Below, piece after piece: positions 19,143 through 28,939 of a stretch of DNA of 64,000 bases; positions within the stretch are counted from its first letter, which is position 1, and the number at the start of each line of letters is the position of its first letter. The notes under the pieces are model-generated. The model was not told the DNA's origin. It did not search any database and was given only the letters and a program-made list of their open reading frames with translations. Source of the stretch: Gammaproteobacteria bacterium HGW-Gammaproteobacteria-1 (GTDB lineage Bacteria; Pseudomonadota; Gammaproteobacteria; Thiohalomonadales; Thiohalomonadaceae); the NCBI GenBank assembly GCA_002840095.1, contig PGZL01000007.1:62001-126000 (forward strand), given 5' to 3'. A program made the position numbers and the translations under genes.

Positions 19143-20110
19143 TCGACTACGACGGACTGTGGCACGCGCTGGCGCCGACGCCACTCGCCGGCTGGCACGC
19201 CAGGCTGCTGCCGCTGTTGCACCAGAAACTGGACCCCGCCGGCCACGGCGACCTGGCCCATTGGTATCAGACCGTGGCTGCCCTGCCGCCCCTCACTCCG
19301 ACCAGCGTCGACCTCTCTGCCGATTGCCTGGACATCGGCGCCGCCGACCCGCTCGAGCCGGCAATCCGTGAGGAGCTTGCCCGCCGGTTGCGGGAACTGC
19401 ACCCCTGGCGCAAGGGCCCCTTCTGCCTGTTCGGGCTGCACCTGGATACCGAGTGGCGCTCCGACTGGAAATGGAACCGCATACGCGATCAGGTGGATCT
19501 GCGCGGCAAGACCGTGCTCGACGTGGGCTGCGGCAACGGCTATTACGGCTGGCGCATGCTGGGCGCGGGCGCGGCCCTGGTGCTGGGTGTCGACCCCACG
19601 CTGCGTTACGTCATGCAGTACGCCGCACTGCGCCGTTATCTGGGAGATCGGGCCAACTACGTCCTGCCGCTGAAGCTGGAAGACCTGCCGGAGGCCGGTG
19701 CCGCGTTCGACGTGGCCTTTTCCATGGGGGTTATCTACCACCGCAAGGATCCGCTGGAACACTTGCAGCGCCTGCATGGCCAGCTCAAGCCGGGGGGCTG
19801 TCTGGTGCTGGAAGGACTGGTGATTGAGGGCGACGGTCACACGGCGCTGCACCCGGCAGGCCGCTATGCCAAGATGAAGAACGTGCACGCGATCCCCACC
19901 CTGGGGTTGCTGCAATATTGGCTGCAGGAATCAGGCTATGACGAGATTGCGTTGCTGGATGTTTCGGCCACCACGGTGGCGGAGCAGCGCCGCACGGAAT
20001 GGATGCACTTCGAATCCCTGGCGGATTTTCTCGATCCGGACGACCCGACCCTGACCGTCGAGGGCCACCCGGCGCCGATCAGGGCGAGCATCCGTGCCCG
20101 CAAGGCCTGA
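19139..20110 (+). CDS. cmoB: tRNA U34 carboxymethyltransferase
   Basis: A 323-residue protein, the same length as E. coli CmoB. It transfers the carboxymethyl group from carboxy-SAM to 5-hydroxyuridine-34 of tRNAs, producing cmo5U. Visible motifs are WRKGPFCLFGLHLDTEWRSD, KWNRI, VLDVGCGNGYYGWRM (SAM loop), FSMGVIYHRKDP and RYAKMKNVHAIPT. The start ATGA overlaps the cmoA stop, confirming a two-gene operon. Confidence 0.96.
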   Translation: MIDYDGLWHALAPTPLAGWHARLLPLLHQKLDPAGHGDLAHWYQTVAALPPLTPTSVDLSADCLDIGAADPLEPAIREELARRLRELHPWRKGPFCLFGLHLDTEWRSDWKWNRIRDQVDLRGKTVLDVGCGNGYYGWRMLGAGAALVLGVDPTLRYVMQYAALRRYLGDRANYVLPLKLEDLPEAGAAFDVAFSMGVIYHRKDPLEHLQRLHGQLKPGGCLVLEGLVIEGDGHTALHPAGRYAKMKNVHAIPTLGLLQYWLQESGYDEIALLDVSATTVAEQRRTEWMHFESLADFLDPDDPTLTVEGHPAPIRASIRARKA

Positions 20111-20121
20111 AAGGCGACGGC

Positions 20122-20277
20122 CTAGGCCGTGGTAAAGCTGGGCAGCTGGGGGGTATCCCAGTCTTCCGGCGACAAATCGTCCGCCAGCAGTTCATACAGC
20201 GAGTCTTCCGCGGAATGGTCACCGAGGGAAGGAACGCCCGTGGGGGCGAGGTTGGCGTGCTGCTCGTACCGGTTCAT
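20122..20277 (-). CDS. Small acidic protein of 51 residues, unknown
   Basis: An open frame beginning MNRYEQHANLAPTG and ending QLPSFTTA. It is supported by an excellent ribosome-binding site (AACAGGAGATGAC directly before the ATG, AGGAG six bases upstream). The middle is rich in Asp, Glu and Leu (DSLYELLADDLSPEDW). No signal peptide, membrane helix or cysteine is present, and I recognise no family. It lies after cmoB on the opposite strand and downstream of the guaB terminator, so it should have its own promoter; an ATTTCGCGAAAT palindrome lies about 150 bases upstream. It could be a regulatory or adaptor peptide; a chance ORF with a good Shine-Dalgarno cannot be excluded. Confidence 0.5.
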   Translation of the reverse strand: MNRYEQHANLAPTGVPSLGDHSAEDSLYELLADDLSPEDWDTPQLPSFTTA

Positions 20278-20425
20278 GTCATCTCCTGTTACGGGTGGAG
20301 ATCCATATCGCTGAGAGTGGATGTACGCCTATTCCTTACAGGCATATTTTTCATACGGGACAATGTGTTCCCGGGTGAAACACTACTCCGGCAATGCGGC
20401 AATGTCCATACTTTTAGTGTGATTA

Positions 20426-20437
20426 ATTTCGCGAAAT
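20426..20437. promoter_or_regulatory. 12-base perfect palindrome ATTTCGCGAAAT
   Basis: The palindrome lies in an AT-richer stretch between the guaB terminator and the small ORF ending at 20122. It could be an operator for a dimeric repressor, but no partner is identified. Confidence 0.25.
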
Positions 20438-20452
20438 GCACGATATCGGTGC

Positions 20453-20485
20453 AAAAAAAAAACCGCCCCAGGGGGCGGCTTTTTT
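20453..20485. terminator. guaB: Bidirectional intrinsic terminator of guaB
   Basis: CCGCCCC/GGGGCGG forms a 7-bp GC stem (20463-20478). It is flanked by ten A residues on the left (a T-run on the minus strand, serving guaB) and six T residues on the right (serving plus-strand transcripts). Confidence 0.9.
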
Positions 20486-20505
20486 GTCGTGCGCTGAGGT
20501 GGCAA

Positions 20506-21966
20506 TCAGACGCGATAGTTCGGCGCTTCCTTGGTGATCTGCACGTCATGCACGTGGCTCTCGCTGATGCCGGCGCCGGTGATGCGCACGAACTCAGGCT
20601 TGGTACGCATCTCGTCGATGTTCCGGCAGCCGGTGTAGCCCATGGAGGAGCGCAGGCCGCCCATCAGCTGATGGATGACCGGCGACAGCGGGCCCTTGAA
20701 CGGCACGCGGCCCTCGATGCCTTCCGGCACCAGCTTGTCGGCCTCGTTGCCTTCCTGGAAATAACGGTCGGAGGAGCCCTGGGAGGAAGCCATGGCACCC
20801 AGCGAACCCATGCCGCGGTAGGACTTGTAGGAACGCCCCTGGAACAGTTCGACCTCGCCCGGGGCCTCCTCGGTGCCGGCGAACATGCCGCCCAGCATCA
20901 CCGAATAGGCGCCGGCCACGATGGCCTTGGACAGGTCGCCGGAGTAGCGGATGCCGCCGTCGGCGATGAGCGGTACGCCGCTGCCGGCCAGCGCCTCGGC
21001 CACATTGGCCACAGCGGTGATCTGCGGCACGCCGACACCGGCGACGATGCGGGTGGTGCAGATGGAGCCGGGGCCGATGCCGACCTTGACGCCGTCGGCG
21101 CCGGCCTCGACCAGGGCCAGGGCGGCGGCACCGGTGGCGATGTTGCCGCCAATGACCTGCAAGTCGGGGAAGTTCTGCTTGGCCCAGCGCACGCGGTCCA
21201 GCACGCCCTGGGAGTGGCCGTGGGCGGTATCGACCACGATGACGTCCACGCCGGCCTCGACCAGGGCGGCGATGCGCTCGTCAGTGCCGGCGCCGACACC
21301 GACGGCGGCGCCGACGCGCAGGCGGCCCTGCTCGTCCTTGCAGGCATTGGGCTTGTCGGTGGCCTTCTGGATGTCCTTGACGGTGACCATGCCCTTGAGG
21401 CGGAACTGATCGTCCACCACCAGAATCTTCTCGATACGGTGCTCGTGCAGCAGGCGCTTAATCTCTTCCTTATCAGCGCCTTCCTTCACCGTCACCAGCT
21501 TGGCCTTGGGGGTCATGATGGTGGAGACGGGGGCGTCGTAGCGGGTTTCGAAACGCACGTCGCGATGGGTCACGATGCCCACCAGGTTGGTGCCGTCGAC
21601 CACCGGCACGCCGGAAATGCCGTAGGCACGGGTCAGTTCCAGCACCTCACGGATGGTGGCGGTGGGTCCGACGGTGATGGGGTCCTTGATCACGCCGCTC
21701 TCGAACTTCTTGACCTTGCGCACTTCGGTCGCCTGCTGCTCGACAGTCATGTTCTTGTGGATGATGCCGATACCGCCTTCCTGCGCCATCGCGATGGCCA
21801 GCCGGGCCTCTGTCACGGTATCCATGGCGGCGGACACCAGCGGCAGGTTCAGGGTGATGTTGCGGGTCAGCAGGGTCTTGAGGTCCACTTCCTTGGGCAG
21901 GACGATGGAGTGCGCCGGGACCAGCAAAACGTCGTCGAAGGTAAGGGCTTCCTGAACAATGCGCAT
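20506..21966 (-). CDS. guaB: Inosine-5'-monophosphate dehydrogenase
   Basis: A 486-residue enzyme catalysing NAD-dependent oxidation of IMP to XMP, the committed step to guanine nucleotides. ATG 21966 ([17 protein letters not shown]) is the standard start. The catalytic barrel is interrupted by two CBS domains (about residues 95-205, with [20 protein letters not shown]). The catalytic Cys is about 303 in [13 protein letters not shown], and the mobile flap follows ([18 protein letters not shown]). It ends in a strong terminator and is driven by a clear promoter. guaA is not adjacent; it lies some 6 kb downstream. Confidence 0.97.
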   Translation of the reverse strand: MRIVQEALTFDDVLLVPAHSIVLPKEVDLKTLLTRNITLNLPLVSAAMDTVTEARLAIAMAQEGGIGIIHKNMTVEQQATEVRKVKKFESGVIKDPITVGPTATIREVLELTRAYGISGVPVVDGTNLVGIVTHRDVRFETRYDAPVSTIMTPKAKLVTVKEGADKEEIKRLLHEHRIEKILVVDDQFRLKGMVTVKDIQKATDKPNACKDEQGRLRVGAAVGVGAGTDERIAALVEAGVDVIVVDTAHGHSQGVLDRVRWAKQNFPDLQVIGGNIATGAAALALVEAGADGVKVGIGPGSICTTRIVAGVGVPQITAVANVAEALAGSGVPLIADGGIRYSGDLSKAIVAGAYSVMLGGMFAGTEEAPGEVELFQGRSYKSYRGMGSLGAMASSQGSSDRYFQEGNEADKLVPEGIEGRVPFKGPLSPVIHQLMGGLRSSMGYTGCRNIDEMRTKPEFVRITGAGISESHVHDVQITKEAPNYRV

Positions 21967-22008
21967 AGACGATCCGCCTTGGAGATGTGTCGGTGAGATA
22001 AACGCGCG

Positions 22009-22037
22009 ATTATACGTTTCCGGCCAGCCCCGGTAAA
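22009..22037 (-). promoter_or_regulatory. guaB: guaB promoter with GC-rich discriminator
   Basis: The minus strand shows TTTACC (-35), a 17-base spacer and a perfect TATAAT (-10), followed by CGCGCG in the discriminator. A GC-rich discriminator is known to favour negative control by ppGpp and DksA, in keeping with stringent control of guaB in E. coli. Regulation here is inferred. Confidence 0.75.
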
Positions 22038-22132
22038 CAGGGCGATACCCGCGCGTGAAACGTGGAATAATCGTCGCCGTTGCAGCCACTTATCCCTAGT
22101 CCCTGCACAATAAAACCACTGGAGGAATAAAG

Positions 22133-22432
22133 ATGCGCAAGACTATCCTGGCCCTCGCAGCCGCCACCCTGATCGGCACCGGCTGCGCCACCCAGACGAC
22201 CGGCAAGGCCGCCGACGCCGATCAGGCGGCCGCCGCCATCGCCGCCGCCGAGTCCAGCCGCGCCGCGGCCGCCGCCGTCGGCTACGAATGGCGCGACACC
22301 GCCCAGATGATCGAAGACGCCCGCAAGGCCGTCGAAGAGAAGGACTACAACAAGGCCGTGAAGCTGGCGCACCAGGCCGAGCAGCAGGGCAAGGCCGCCG
22401 TCACCCAGTACCATCAGCAGGCCGAAAAGTAA
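22133..22432 (+). CDS. Small lipoprotein, SoxXA-binding-protein-like
   Basis: A 99-residue protein with a strong GGAGGAA ribosome-binding site and a lipoprotein signal ending in the lipobox IGTGC. The mature part is an Ala-rich helix, then GYEWRDTAQMIEDARKAVEE and YNKAVKLAHQAEQQGKAAV. The EWRDT and AVKLAxxAxxQG pattern resembles small SoxXA-binding proteins (SoxK/SAXB type) of sulfur oxidisers, and more generally DUF4398-like helical lipoproteins. No sox genes are nearby, so a specific sulfur role is tentative. It is convergent with the next gene, with a hairpin between them. Confidence 0.7.
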   Translation: MRKTILALAAATLIGTGCATQTTGKAADADQAAAAIAAAESSRAAAAAVGYEWRDTAQMIEDARKAVEEKDYNKAVKLAHQAEQQGKAAVTQYHQQAEK

Positions 22433-22444
22433 GCCGGAACGCGC

Positions 22445-22473
22445 AGGCAAAGGCCGCGAGGCGGCCTTTGCCT
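22445..22473. terminator. 13-bp perfect hairpin between convergent genes
   Basis: AGGCAAAGGCCGC and GCGGCCTTTGCCT pair perfectly around the loop GAG, between the lipoprotein gene and the flavoprotein gene on the opposite strand. It probably terminates both, although only a short pyrimidine-rich tract follows. Confidence 0.6.
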
Positions 22474-23705
22474 CACTCCTCCCGGCCCAACCAGGCCAGC
22501 ACGCCCTTCCCCGCCGCCAGACCGCTGGCAAAGCAGGCGGTCAGCAGATAGCCGCCGGTCGGCGCCTCCCAGTCCAGCATTTCCCCGGCGCAGAAGACCC
22601 CGGGCAGATCGCGCAGCATCAGTCCCCCGTCCAGCGCCTCGAACCGTACGCCCCCGGCACTACTGATGGCCTCGTCCAGGGGACGCGGCGCCATGAGCGG
22701 CAGCGGCAGGGACTTGAGCGCCGCCGCCAGCCGCGCCGGCGAGACCAGTTCTTCCCCGGCGGCGAACTCGCGCAGCAGCCCGGCCTTGACGCCGCTGATA
22801 CCAGCGCAACGGTGCAGGTGCTTGGCCAGGCTGTCGCGGCCGCGGGGCCGCGACAATGCCGCCGTAAGCTGCTCCAGGTCGCGCCCCGGCACCAGATCGA
22901 GGTGCAGCAGGACCTGGCCCTGCGTCGCGATGGCGTCGCGCAGCGCCGCCGACAGCGCGTAGATCACGCCGCCTTCCACACCGTAGCCGGTCACCGTCAG
23001 CTCGCCCTGGCGGCGCTCGCCGGCGAAGCTCGCCACCACCGGCTTGACCGGCTGTCCGGCATGGCGGCTGCGGAAATGTTCGCTCCACGCGACATCGAAA
23101 CCGCAATTGGCCGGCTGCAGCGGCGCCACATCGGCACCGCGCTGTGCCAGCAGGGGCACCCAGGCGCCGTCGGAGCCCAGCCGCGCCCAGCTGCCGCCGC
23201 CCAGGGCCAGCACCACGGCATCCGCCTGCACCCGCCGCTCGCCTTCCGGCGTCATCAAGCGCAAAGCGCCTGTCGCATCCCAGCCCAGCCAACGGTGGCG
23301 GACATGAAAGCGTACGCCCGCGCCACGCAGGCGATGCAGCCAGGCGCGCAGCAGCGGTGCGGCTTTCATTTCGGTGGGAAACACGCGGCCCGAGGAGCCG
23401 ACGAAGGTGTCGATGCCCAGGCCGTGGATCCACGCCCGCAGGGCATCGGGACCGAAGGCCGTCAGCAATGGCGCCAGGTTTTCGCGGCGGATCCCGTAAC
23501 GGGCGAGGAAACGCTCGAACGGTTCGGAATGAGTGATATTCATGCCGCCCCTGCCCGCCATCAGGAACTTGCGTCCCGGCGACGGCATGGCATCGTACAC
23601 ATCGACCTGCACGCCGCCGGCCGCCAGGGCTTCCGCCGCCATCAGCCCGGCGGGGCCGCCGCCGACGACGGCAACGGCAGGGGTGGGTATGCGGGAGGAT
23701 GGCAT
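22473..23705 (-). CDS. HI0933/YhiN-type flavoprotein (TIGR03862-like oxidoreductase)
   Basis: A 410-residue NAD(P)/FAD-dependent protein. The N-terminal dinucleotide-binding fold VAVVGGGPAGLMAAEAL is followed by GRKFLMAGRGGMNITHSE, the characteristic loop of the HI0933 family. Further features are VLALGGGSWARLGSDG and the C-terminal FAD contact GVFCAGEMLDWEAPTGGYLL. The substrate is unknown. The ribosome-binding site before ATG 23705 is weak. It stands alone, downstream of nothing obvious, and divergent from tRNA-Leu. Confidence 0.88.
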   Translation of the reverse strand: MPSSRIPTPAVAVVGGGPAGLMAAEALAAGGVQVDVYDAMPSPGRKFLMAGRGGMNITHSEPFERFLARYGIRRENLAPLLTAFGPDALRAWIHGLGIDTFVGSSGRVFPTEMKAAPLLRAWLHRLRGAGVRFHVRHRWLGWDATGALRLMTPEGERRVQADAVVLALGGGSWARLGSDGAWVPLLAQRGADVAPLQPANCGFDVAWSEHFRSRHAGQPVKPVVASFAGERRQGELTVTGYGVEGGVIYALSAALRDAIATQGQVLLHLDLVPGRDLEQLTAALSRPRGRDSLAKHLHRCAGISGVKAGLLREFAAGEELVSPARLAAALKSLPLPLMAPRPLDEAISSAGGVRFEALDGGLMLRDLPGVFCAGEMLDWEAPTGGYLLTACFASGLAAGKGVLAWLGREE

Positions 23706-23795
23706 GGACTAATCCGGATTCAGGGCGGTGGTGAAATGAAAACGGCGGCCAGTGTACCCCATGACGCCGCTGCATTCGCCAGCCCCCTGCCCCCG

Positions 23796-23825
23796 TTGAC
23801 AAGTCCCCGGTGCTCCGGGTAAAGT
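23796..23825 (+). promoter_or_regulatory. Promoter of tRNA-Leu(CAG)
   Basis: A perfect TTGACA (-35) and TAAAGT (-10, 4 of 6) lie 18 bases apart and end 19 bases before the mature tRNA. A GC-rich GCGCGCC discriminator follows, as is usual for stable RNA genes. Confidence 0.7.
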
Positions 23826-23844
23826 GCGCGCCTTCGCATCACCC

Positions 23845-23931
23845 GCCCAGGTGGTGAAATTGGTAGACACGCTAGCTTCAGGTGCTAGTGGGGGAAACTC
23901 CGTGGAGGTTCGAGTCCTCTCCTGGGCACCA
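23845..23931 (+). tRNA. tRNA-Leu (anticodon CAG)
   Basis: A class II tRNA of 87 nucleotides with encoded CCA. The acceptor GCCCAGG pairs with CCTGGGC, discriminator A. The anticodon stem CTAGC/GCTAG encloses loop TTCAGGT, giving CAG for the CUG codon, a major Leu codon in this GC-rich genome. The T arm is AGGTTCGAGTCCT. Confidence 0.97.
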
Positions 23932-23935
23932 ATAC

Positions 23936-23970
23936 AAAAAAGGGGCTTCCCGTCGGGAAGCCCCTTTTTT
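23936..23970. terminator. Strong bidirectional terminator after tRNA-Leu and purA
   Basis: GGGGCTTCCC pairs perfectly with GGGAAGCCCC around loop GTC, with six T residues on the right for tRNA-Leu and six A residues on the left for the convergent purA transcript. Confidence 0.95.
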
Positions 23971-24029
23971 ATTGCCGCCGACCCGGCCGGGGAAAACGCC
24001 CGCACGGTGCGGGCGCCCCCAGTCCGCGA

Positions 24030-25394
<1,365 letters not shown>

Positions 25395-25437
25395 TCATGA
25401 AATTAGATTTACGGGAAAACTCGAAAACGCGACGAAA

Positions 25438-26619
25438 TCAGCCGAGTGCCACCACCTGCCAGCAGCCGTCACGCAAGGCCAGTTGGCGGTCACACCCCAT
25501 CGCCGCCGCATCGCCCTGTTGCCCCGGCAGGGCACAGACCACCCGTTCGCCGCCCGCCCGCAGATGGTCCACCTGCTGCGCCAGCGCCGGGTCATCGGCA
25601 CAGGGCGCAAAGATACCACGAACCCTGGGTAGGTTGGCAGTCGACAAGGCCAACAGGGTCTTCAGGTCGGCGGAGAACCCGGTGGCGGGACGGGCCCGGC
25701 CGAAGACCCGCCCGATGTCGTCATAGCGCCCGCCCTGGGCCAGCGCCTGGCCGCTGCCCGGCGCATAGGCGGCAAATACCGCCCCGGTGTGGTAGTGATA
25801 GCCGCGCAGCTCCGCCAGATCGAAATGCAGCGGCACGTCGGGCAGGACCCGGCGCACGGCACCGGCGATGGCCTCGAGGTTGTCCAGCGCCGCTTGCACC
25901 TCGGCGCTGGCCGGCGCCAGTACCTTGCGTGCGGCAACCAGTGCCTCCTCACCGCCGTTGAGTTCGGCCAGTTGCACCAGCATGCCGCGCATCTCGTCGG
26001 TCAGGACCAGGGTGGCGAGCAGCGCGGCAATGTCGGGCCGCGACTTGCGCTGCAGCGCATCGAACAACTGCGCCTCCTGTCCCGGCGTGAGCCCGGCCTG
26101 GCGCGTCAGGCCGCGGAAGATGCCCACGTGGCCCAAATCGAGGTAGAGCTGGTCGAGTCCGGCGGCGTGCAGGGTGGCCAGCATCAGGCGCAGGACCTCC
26201 ACGTCGCTGTCGATCCCACCGTGGCCATACAGCTCGGCCCCCACCTGTAACGGGCTGCGGCTGCCGCCGTGGCCTTCCGGCCGGGTGCGCAGCACGGTGC
26301 CGAGATAGCACAGGCGGGTTGGCGTCTCGCGCTTGAGGTGATGGGCGTCGATGCGCGCCACCTGCGGCGTCATGTCGGCGCGCACCCCCATCATGCGGCC
26401 GCTCAGCTGATCGGTCAGCTTGAAGGTCTGCAGGTCCAGATCGTTGCCGGTACCGGTGAGCAGCGATTCCATGTACTCGATAAACGGCGGCAGCACCAGC
26501 TCATAGCCCCAGGTACCGAACAGATCGAGCAGGCGCCGGCGCAACAGCTCCAGTCGCCAGGCACCTTCCGGCAATACTTCTTCGATGCCTTCCGGCAACA
26601 ACCAGCGTTCGTTTTCCAT
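25438..26619 (-). CDS. hisZ: ATP phosphoribosyltransferase regulatory subunit
   Basis: A 393-residue paralogue of histidyl-tRNA synthetase without synthetase function. Together with a short HisG it forms the first enzyme of histidine synthesis and mediates feedback inhibition. HisRS-like core motifs are visible: [47 protein letters not shown] and [13 protein letters not shown] with [21 protein letters not shown]. The anticodon-binding domain is lacking; a short alpha/beta tail remains. It implies a HisZ-dependent short HisG elsewhere. The ATG shares a base with the DUF2065 stop. E. coli lacks it at this position. Confidence 0.94.
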   Translation of the reverse strand: MENERWLLPEGIEEVLPEGAWRLELLRRRLLDLFGTWGYELVLPPFIEYMESLLTGTGNDLDLQTFKLTDQLSGRMMGVRADMTPQVARIDAHHLKRETPTRLCYLGTVLRTRPEGHGGSRSPLQVGAELYGHGGIDSDVEVLRLMLATLHAAGLDQLYLDLGHVGIFRGLTRQAGLTPGQEAQLFDALQRKSRPDIAALLATLVLTDEMRGMLVQLAELNGGEEALVAARKVLAPASAEVQAALDNLEAIAGAVRRVLPDVPLHFDLAELRGYHYHTGAVFAAYAPGSGQALAQGGRYDDIGRVFGRARPATGFSADLKTLLALSTANLPRVRGIFAPCADDPALAQQVDHLRAGGERVVCALPGQQGDAAAMGCDRQLALRDGCWQVVALG

Positions 26620-26807
26620 CAGTGTTTCAACCAGTAGACCAGAACCGCACCGGCGACCATCAGCACCAGCCCGGCGCTGCGGATGGAACGATCATCCAGT
26701 TGCACCAGGCTCAGCATGGCCTTGCGGTAATTACGGGGCGACAGCGCGGGCAACACCCCTTCCAGCACCAGCAGCAGGGCCAGCGCCACCCACAAATCAG
26801 ACCACAT
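26619..26807 (-). CDS. yjeT: DUF2065 small membrane protein (YjeT family)
   Basis: A 62-residue protein with two membrane helices, [18 protein letters not shown] and [17 protein letters not shown], joined by the [11 protein letters not shown] linker seen in YjeT/DUF2065. It sits between hflC and purA in many gammaproteobacteria, as here with hisZ following. Function is unknown. A terminator separates it from hflC, so it probably heads the hisZ-purA transcript. Confidence 0.88.
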   Translation of the reverse strand: MWSDLWVALALLLVLEGVLPALSPRNYRKAMLSLVQLDDRSIRSAGLVLMVAGAVLVYWLKH

Positions 26808-26818
26808 TGCCGCCTCTC

Positions 26819-26846
26819 AAAAAAAACGGGTGGCTTGCGCCACCCG
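26819..26846 (-). terminator. Intrinsic terminator after hflC
   Basis: CGGGTGGC/GCCACCCG forms a perfect 8-bp stem with a 4-base loop, followed on the minus strand by eight T residues. It ends the hflX-hflK-hflC transcript before the DUF2065 gene. Confidence 0.9.
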
Positions 26847-26863
26847 GGATGTATTTGCTGCGC

Positions 26864-27736
26864 TTACTTGCGCGTACCAGCGGCGTTGCCGAAGTACTGG
26901 AAGAACTCCGCGCTCGGATCCAGCACCAGCATGTCCTGTTCCTTGTTGAACACGTTGCGGTAGGCATCCAGGCTACGGTACAGCGAGTAGAACTCGGCGT
27001 TGCGGCCGAAGGCCTTGGCGTAGATTTCTGCAGCACGGCCGTCGCCCTCACCGCGCAGCCGCTCGGCGTCGCGGTAGGCCTCGGCCAGGGTGACCGTACG
27101 CTGGCGATCGGCATCGGCACGGATGCGTTCCGCCGCCTCGGCGCCGCGCGAGCGCAGGTCCTTGGCGACGCGGGAACGTTCCGCCTCCATGCGCAGATAC
27201 ACCGAGGTGGACACCTCGGCCGGCAGTTCGATGCGCTTGATGCGCACGTCCACCACCTCGATACCGAACTGGCCCGCCTGCTCGCTCATCTGGGCCGTGA
27301 TGATGGCCATGATTTCGGAGCGCTCGCCGGAGATGGCCTCCTGCATGGTGCGCTTGCCGAACTCGCTGCGCAGGCCATCCTTGATGATCTGTGCCAGACG
27401 CATGGCGGCCTGGCGCTCGTCACCGCGCATGGTCACGTAATAGGTGGAAACGTCCTTGATGCGCCACTTGATGAAGGAGTCGACGATGACGTTTTTCTTC
27501 TCCTGGGTCAGGTAGCGCTCGGAATCGACCTCCAGCGTCAGGATGCGCTTGTCGAAAAAGCGCACGTTGTTGATGAAGGGCAGCTTCAGGTACAGGCCCG
27601 GCGTGTAATCGGCACGCACGAACTCGCCCAGGCGGAACTTGATCGCCAGTTCACGTTCGTTCACCACGAAGACCGACATGGAGCCGATCCACAGCGCCGC
27701 CAGCAGGGCGACGAGAGACATCATTCCGCGGGACAT
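26864..27736 (-). CDS. hflC: FtsH protease modulator HflC
   Basis: A 290-residue SPFH/prohibitin-domain protein with one N-terminal membrane anchor (MSLVALLAALWIGSMSVFVV). The bulk is periplasmic and forms, with HflK, the large cage around FtsH. Visible motifs are NERELAIKFRLGEF, GLYLKLPFINNVRFFDKR, the IKDVSTYYVT segment and RIKRIELPAEVSTSVYLRMEAER, then an alpha-helical tail. It abuts hflK with no gap. Confidence 0.96.
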   Translation of the reverse strand: MSRGMMSLVALLAALWIGSMSVFVVNERELAIKFRLGEFVRADYTPGLYLKLPFINNVRFFDKRILTLEVDSERYLTQEKKNVIVDSFIKWRIKDVSTYYVTMRGDERQAAMRLAQIIKDGLRSEFGKRTMQEAISGERSEIMAIITAQMSEQAGQFGIEVVDVRIKRIELPAEVSTSVYLRMEAERSRVAKDLRSRGAEAAERIRADADRQRTVTLAEAYRDAERLRGEGDGRAAEIYAKAFGRNAEFYSLYRSLDAYRNVFNKEQDMLVLDPSAEFFQYFGNAAGTRK

Positions 27737-28885
27737 TTAGCGCACCTCCCGTTGACGTACGGCATCACGCAGGCGGGCGTCCGTACGCTGCTGCTGCGTC
27801 TGCGTCTGCGGCAATGCAAGAGGGTCGGCCGTTCCCATGGAGGTAAGGGGCAAATCACGCTGCATCAGCTTGTCCAAGGGCAGATAGAGCAGATTGTTGC
27901 CCCCCTTGGTATCCACCATCACTTTGCTGCTCTGGCTCAATACCGACTCCATCGATTCAAGATACAGGCGCTTGCGGGTTACCGCCGGCGCCTTTTCGTA
28001 CTGCGCCAGCACGCTGAGGAAGCGGGCCGTCTCACCTTCCGCCTGGGCGATGACCTGCTCGCGGTAGGCATTGGCCTCCTCGATCAGGCGCGCCGCGGCG
28101 CCGCGGGCACGGGGCAGGACGTCGTTGGAATAGGCCTCGGCCTCATTTTTCAGGCGCTGCTCGTCCTCGCGGGCCTTGACCGCGTCGGCAAAGGCACCCT
28201 GCACCTGTTCCGGCGCCTGGGCATCCTGCATATTGAGATTGACCACGGTCAGACCGGCACGGTAACGGTCGAGGATTTCCTGCACCAGGACCTTGACGCG
28301 CTCCACCACTTCGCTGCGGCCGCCGGTGATGACGAAATCCATCTCGCTCTGGCCGATGATCTCGCGTACCGCGCTCTCGGTGGCCTCGCGCAGGGTCTGG
28401 TCCGGGTCACGCACGTTGAACAGGTAGTCGCGCGCGTCCTTCACCTGGTATTGCACCGTGAACTTCACGTCGACGATGTTTTCGTCCTGGGTCAGCATCA
28501 GCGCCTCGTCGGCGCGGCGGCCCAGTTCGATGGAACGCACGCTGGAAATATCCACCTCTTCCACCGAGTGGATGAAACGCGGATACCAGTTGAGGCCCGG
28601 CATGGTGGTGTCCTTGTAGGCGCCGAACTGCAACACCACGCCGCGCTGGCCTTCGTCGACGGTGTAGATGCCGGACAGCGCCCACAGCGCCAGTGCCAGC
28701 ACCAGCACCATGCCGATGGAGCCGGCCGATGCCCCGCCGCCGGTGCCGCGGCCCCGGCCGAACAGGCCGCCGAACTTGTCCTGCAGCTTGCGCACCACCT
28801 CGTCGAGGTCGGGCGGTCCCTGCTCGCTGTTGCGGCCGCCCCAGGGGTCTTTGCCCCCGGAATTACCCGGTTCGTTCCAAGCCAT
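27737..28885 (-). CDS. hflK: FtsH protease activity modulator HflK
   Basis: A 382-residue partner of HflC. The N-terminus is Gly/Asn-rich and cytoplasmic (MAWNEPGNSGGKDPWGG, typical of HflK). One membrane helix (IGMVLVLALALWALSGIY) is followed by the SPFH domain (EGQRGVVLQFG, GLNWYPRFIHSVE, LNMQDAQAPEQVQGAF) and a long coiled-coil. The C-terminus is basic and Gln-rich. Its stop lies immediately before the hflC ATG, so the two are made together. Confidence 0.96.
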   Translation of the reverse strand: MAWNEPGNSGGKDPWGGRNSEQGPPDLDEVVRKLQDKFGGLFGRGRGTGGGASAGSIGMVLVLALALWALSGIYTVDEGQRGVVLQFGAYKDTTMPGLNWYPRFIHSVEEVDISSVRSIELGRRADEALMLTQDENIVDVKFTVQYQVKDARDYLFNVRDPDQTLREATESAVREIIGQSEMDFVITGGRSEVVERVKVLVQEILDRYRAGLTVVNLNMQDAQAPEQVQGAFADAVKAREDEQRLKNEAEAYSNDVLPRARGAAARLIEEANAYREQVIAQAEGETARFLSVLAQYEKAPAVTRKRLYLESMESVLSQSSKVMVDTKGGNNLLYLPLDKLMQRDLPLTSMGTADPLALPQTQTQQQRTDARLRDAVRQREVR

Positions 28886-28939
28886 GAGTGTCTGTACCTG
28901 TCGTTATCGTGAATTTGGTCGCGCACCAAGGGGCAAAGT

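Noticed and set aside
26585-28912. 775-codon plus-strand frame
   Set aside because: Antisense to hisZ, hflC and hflK and crosses the hflC terminator; no motif.
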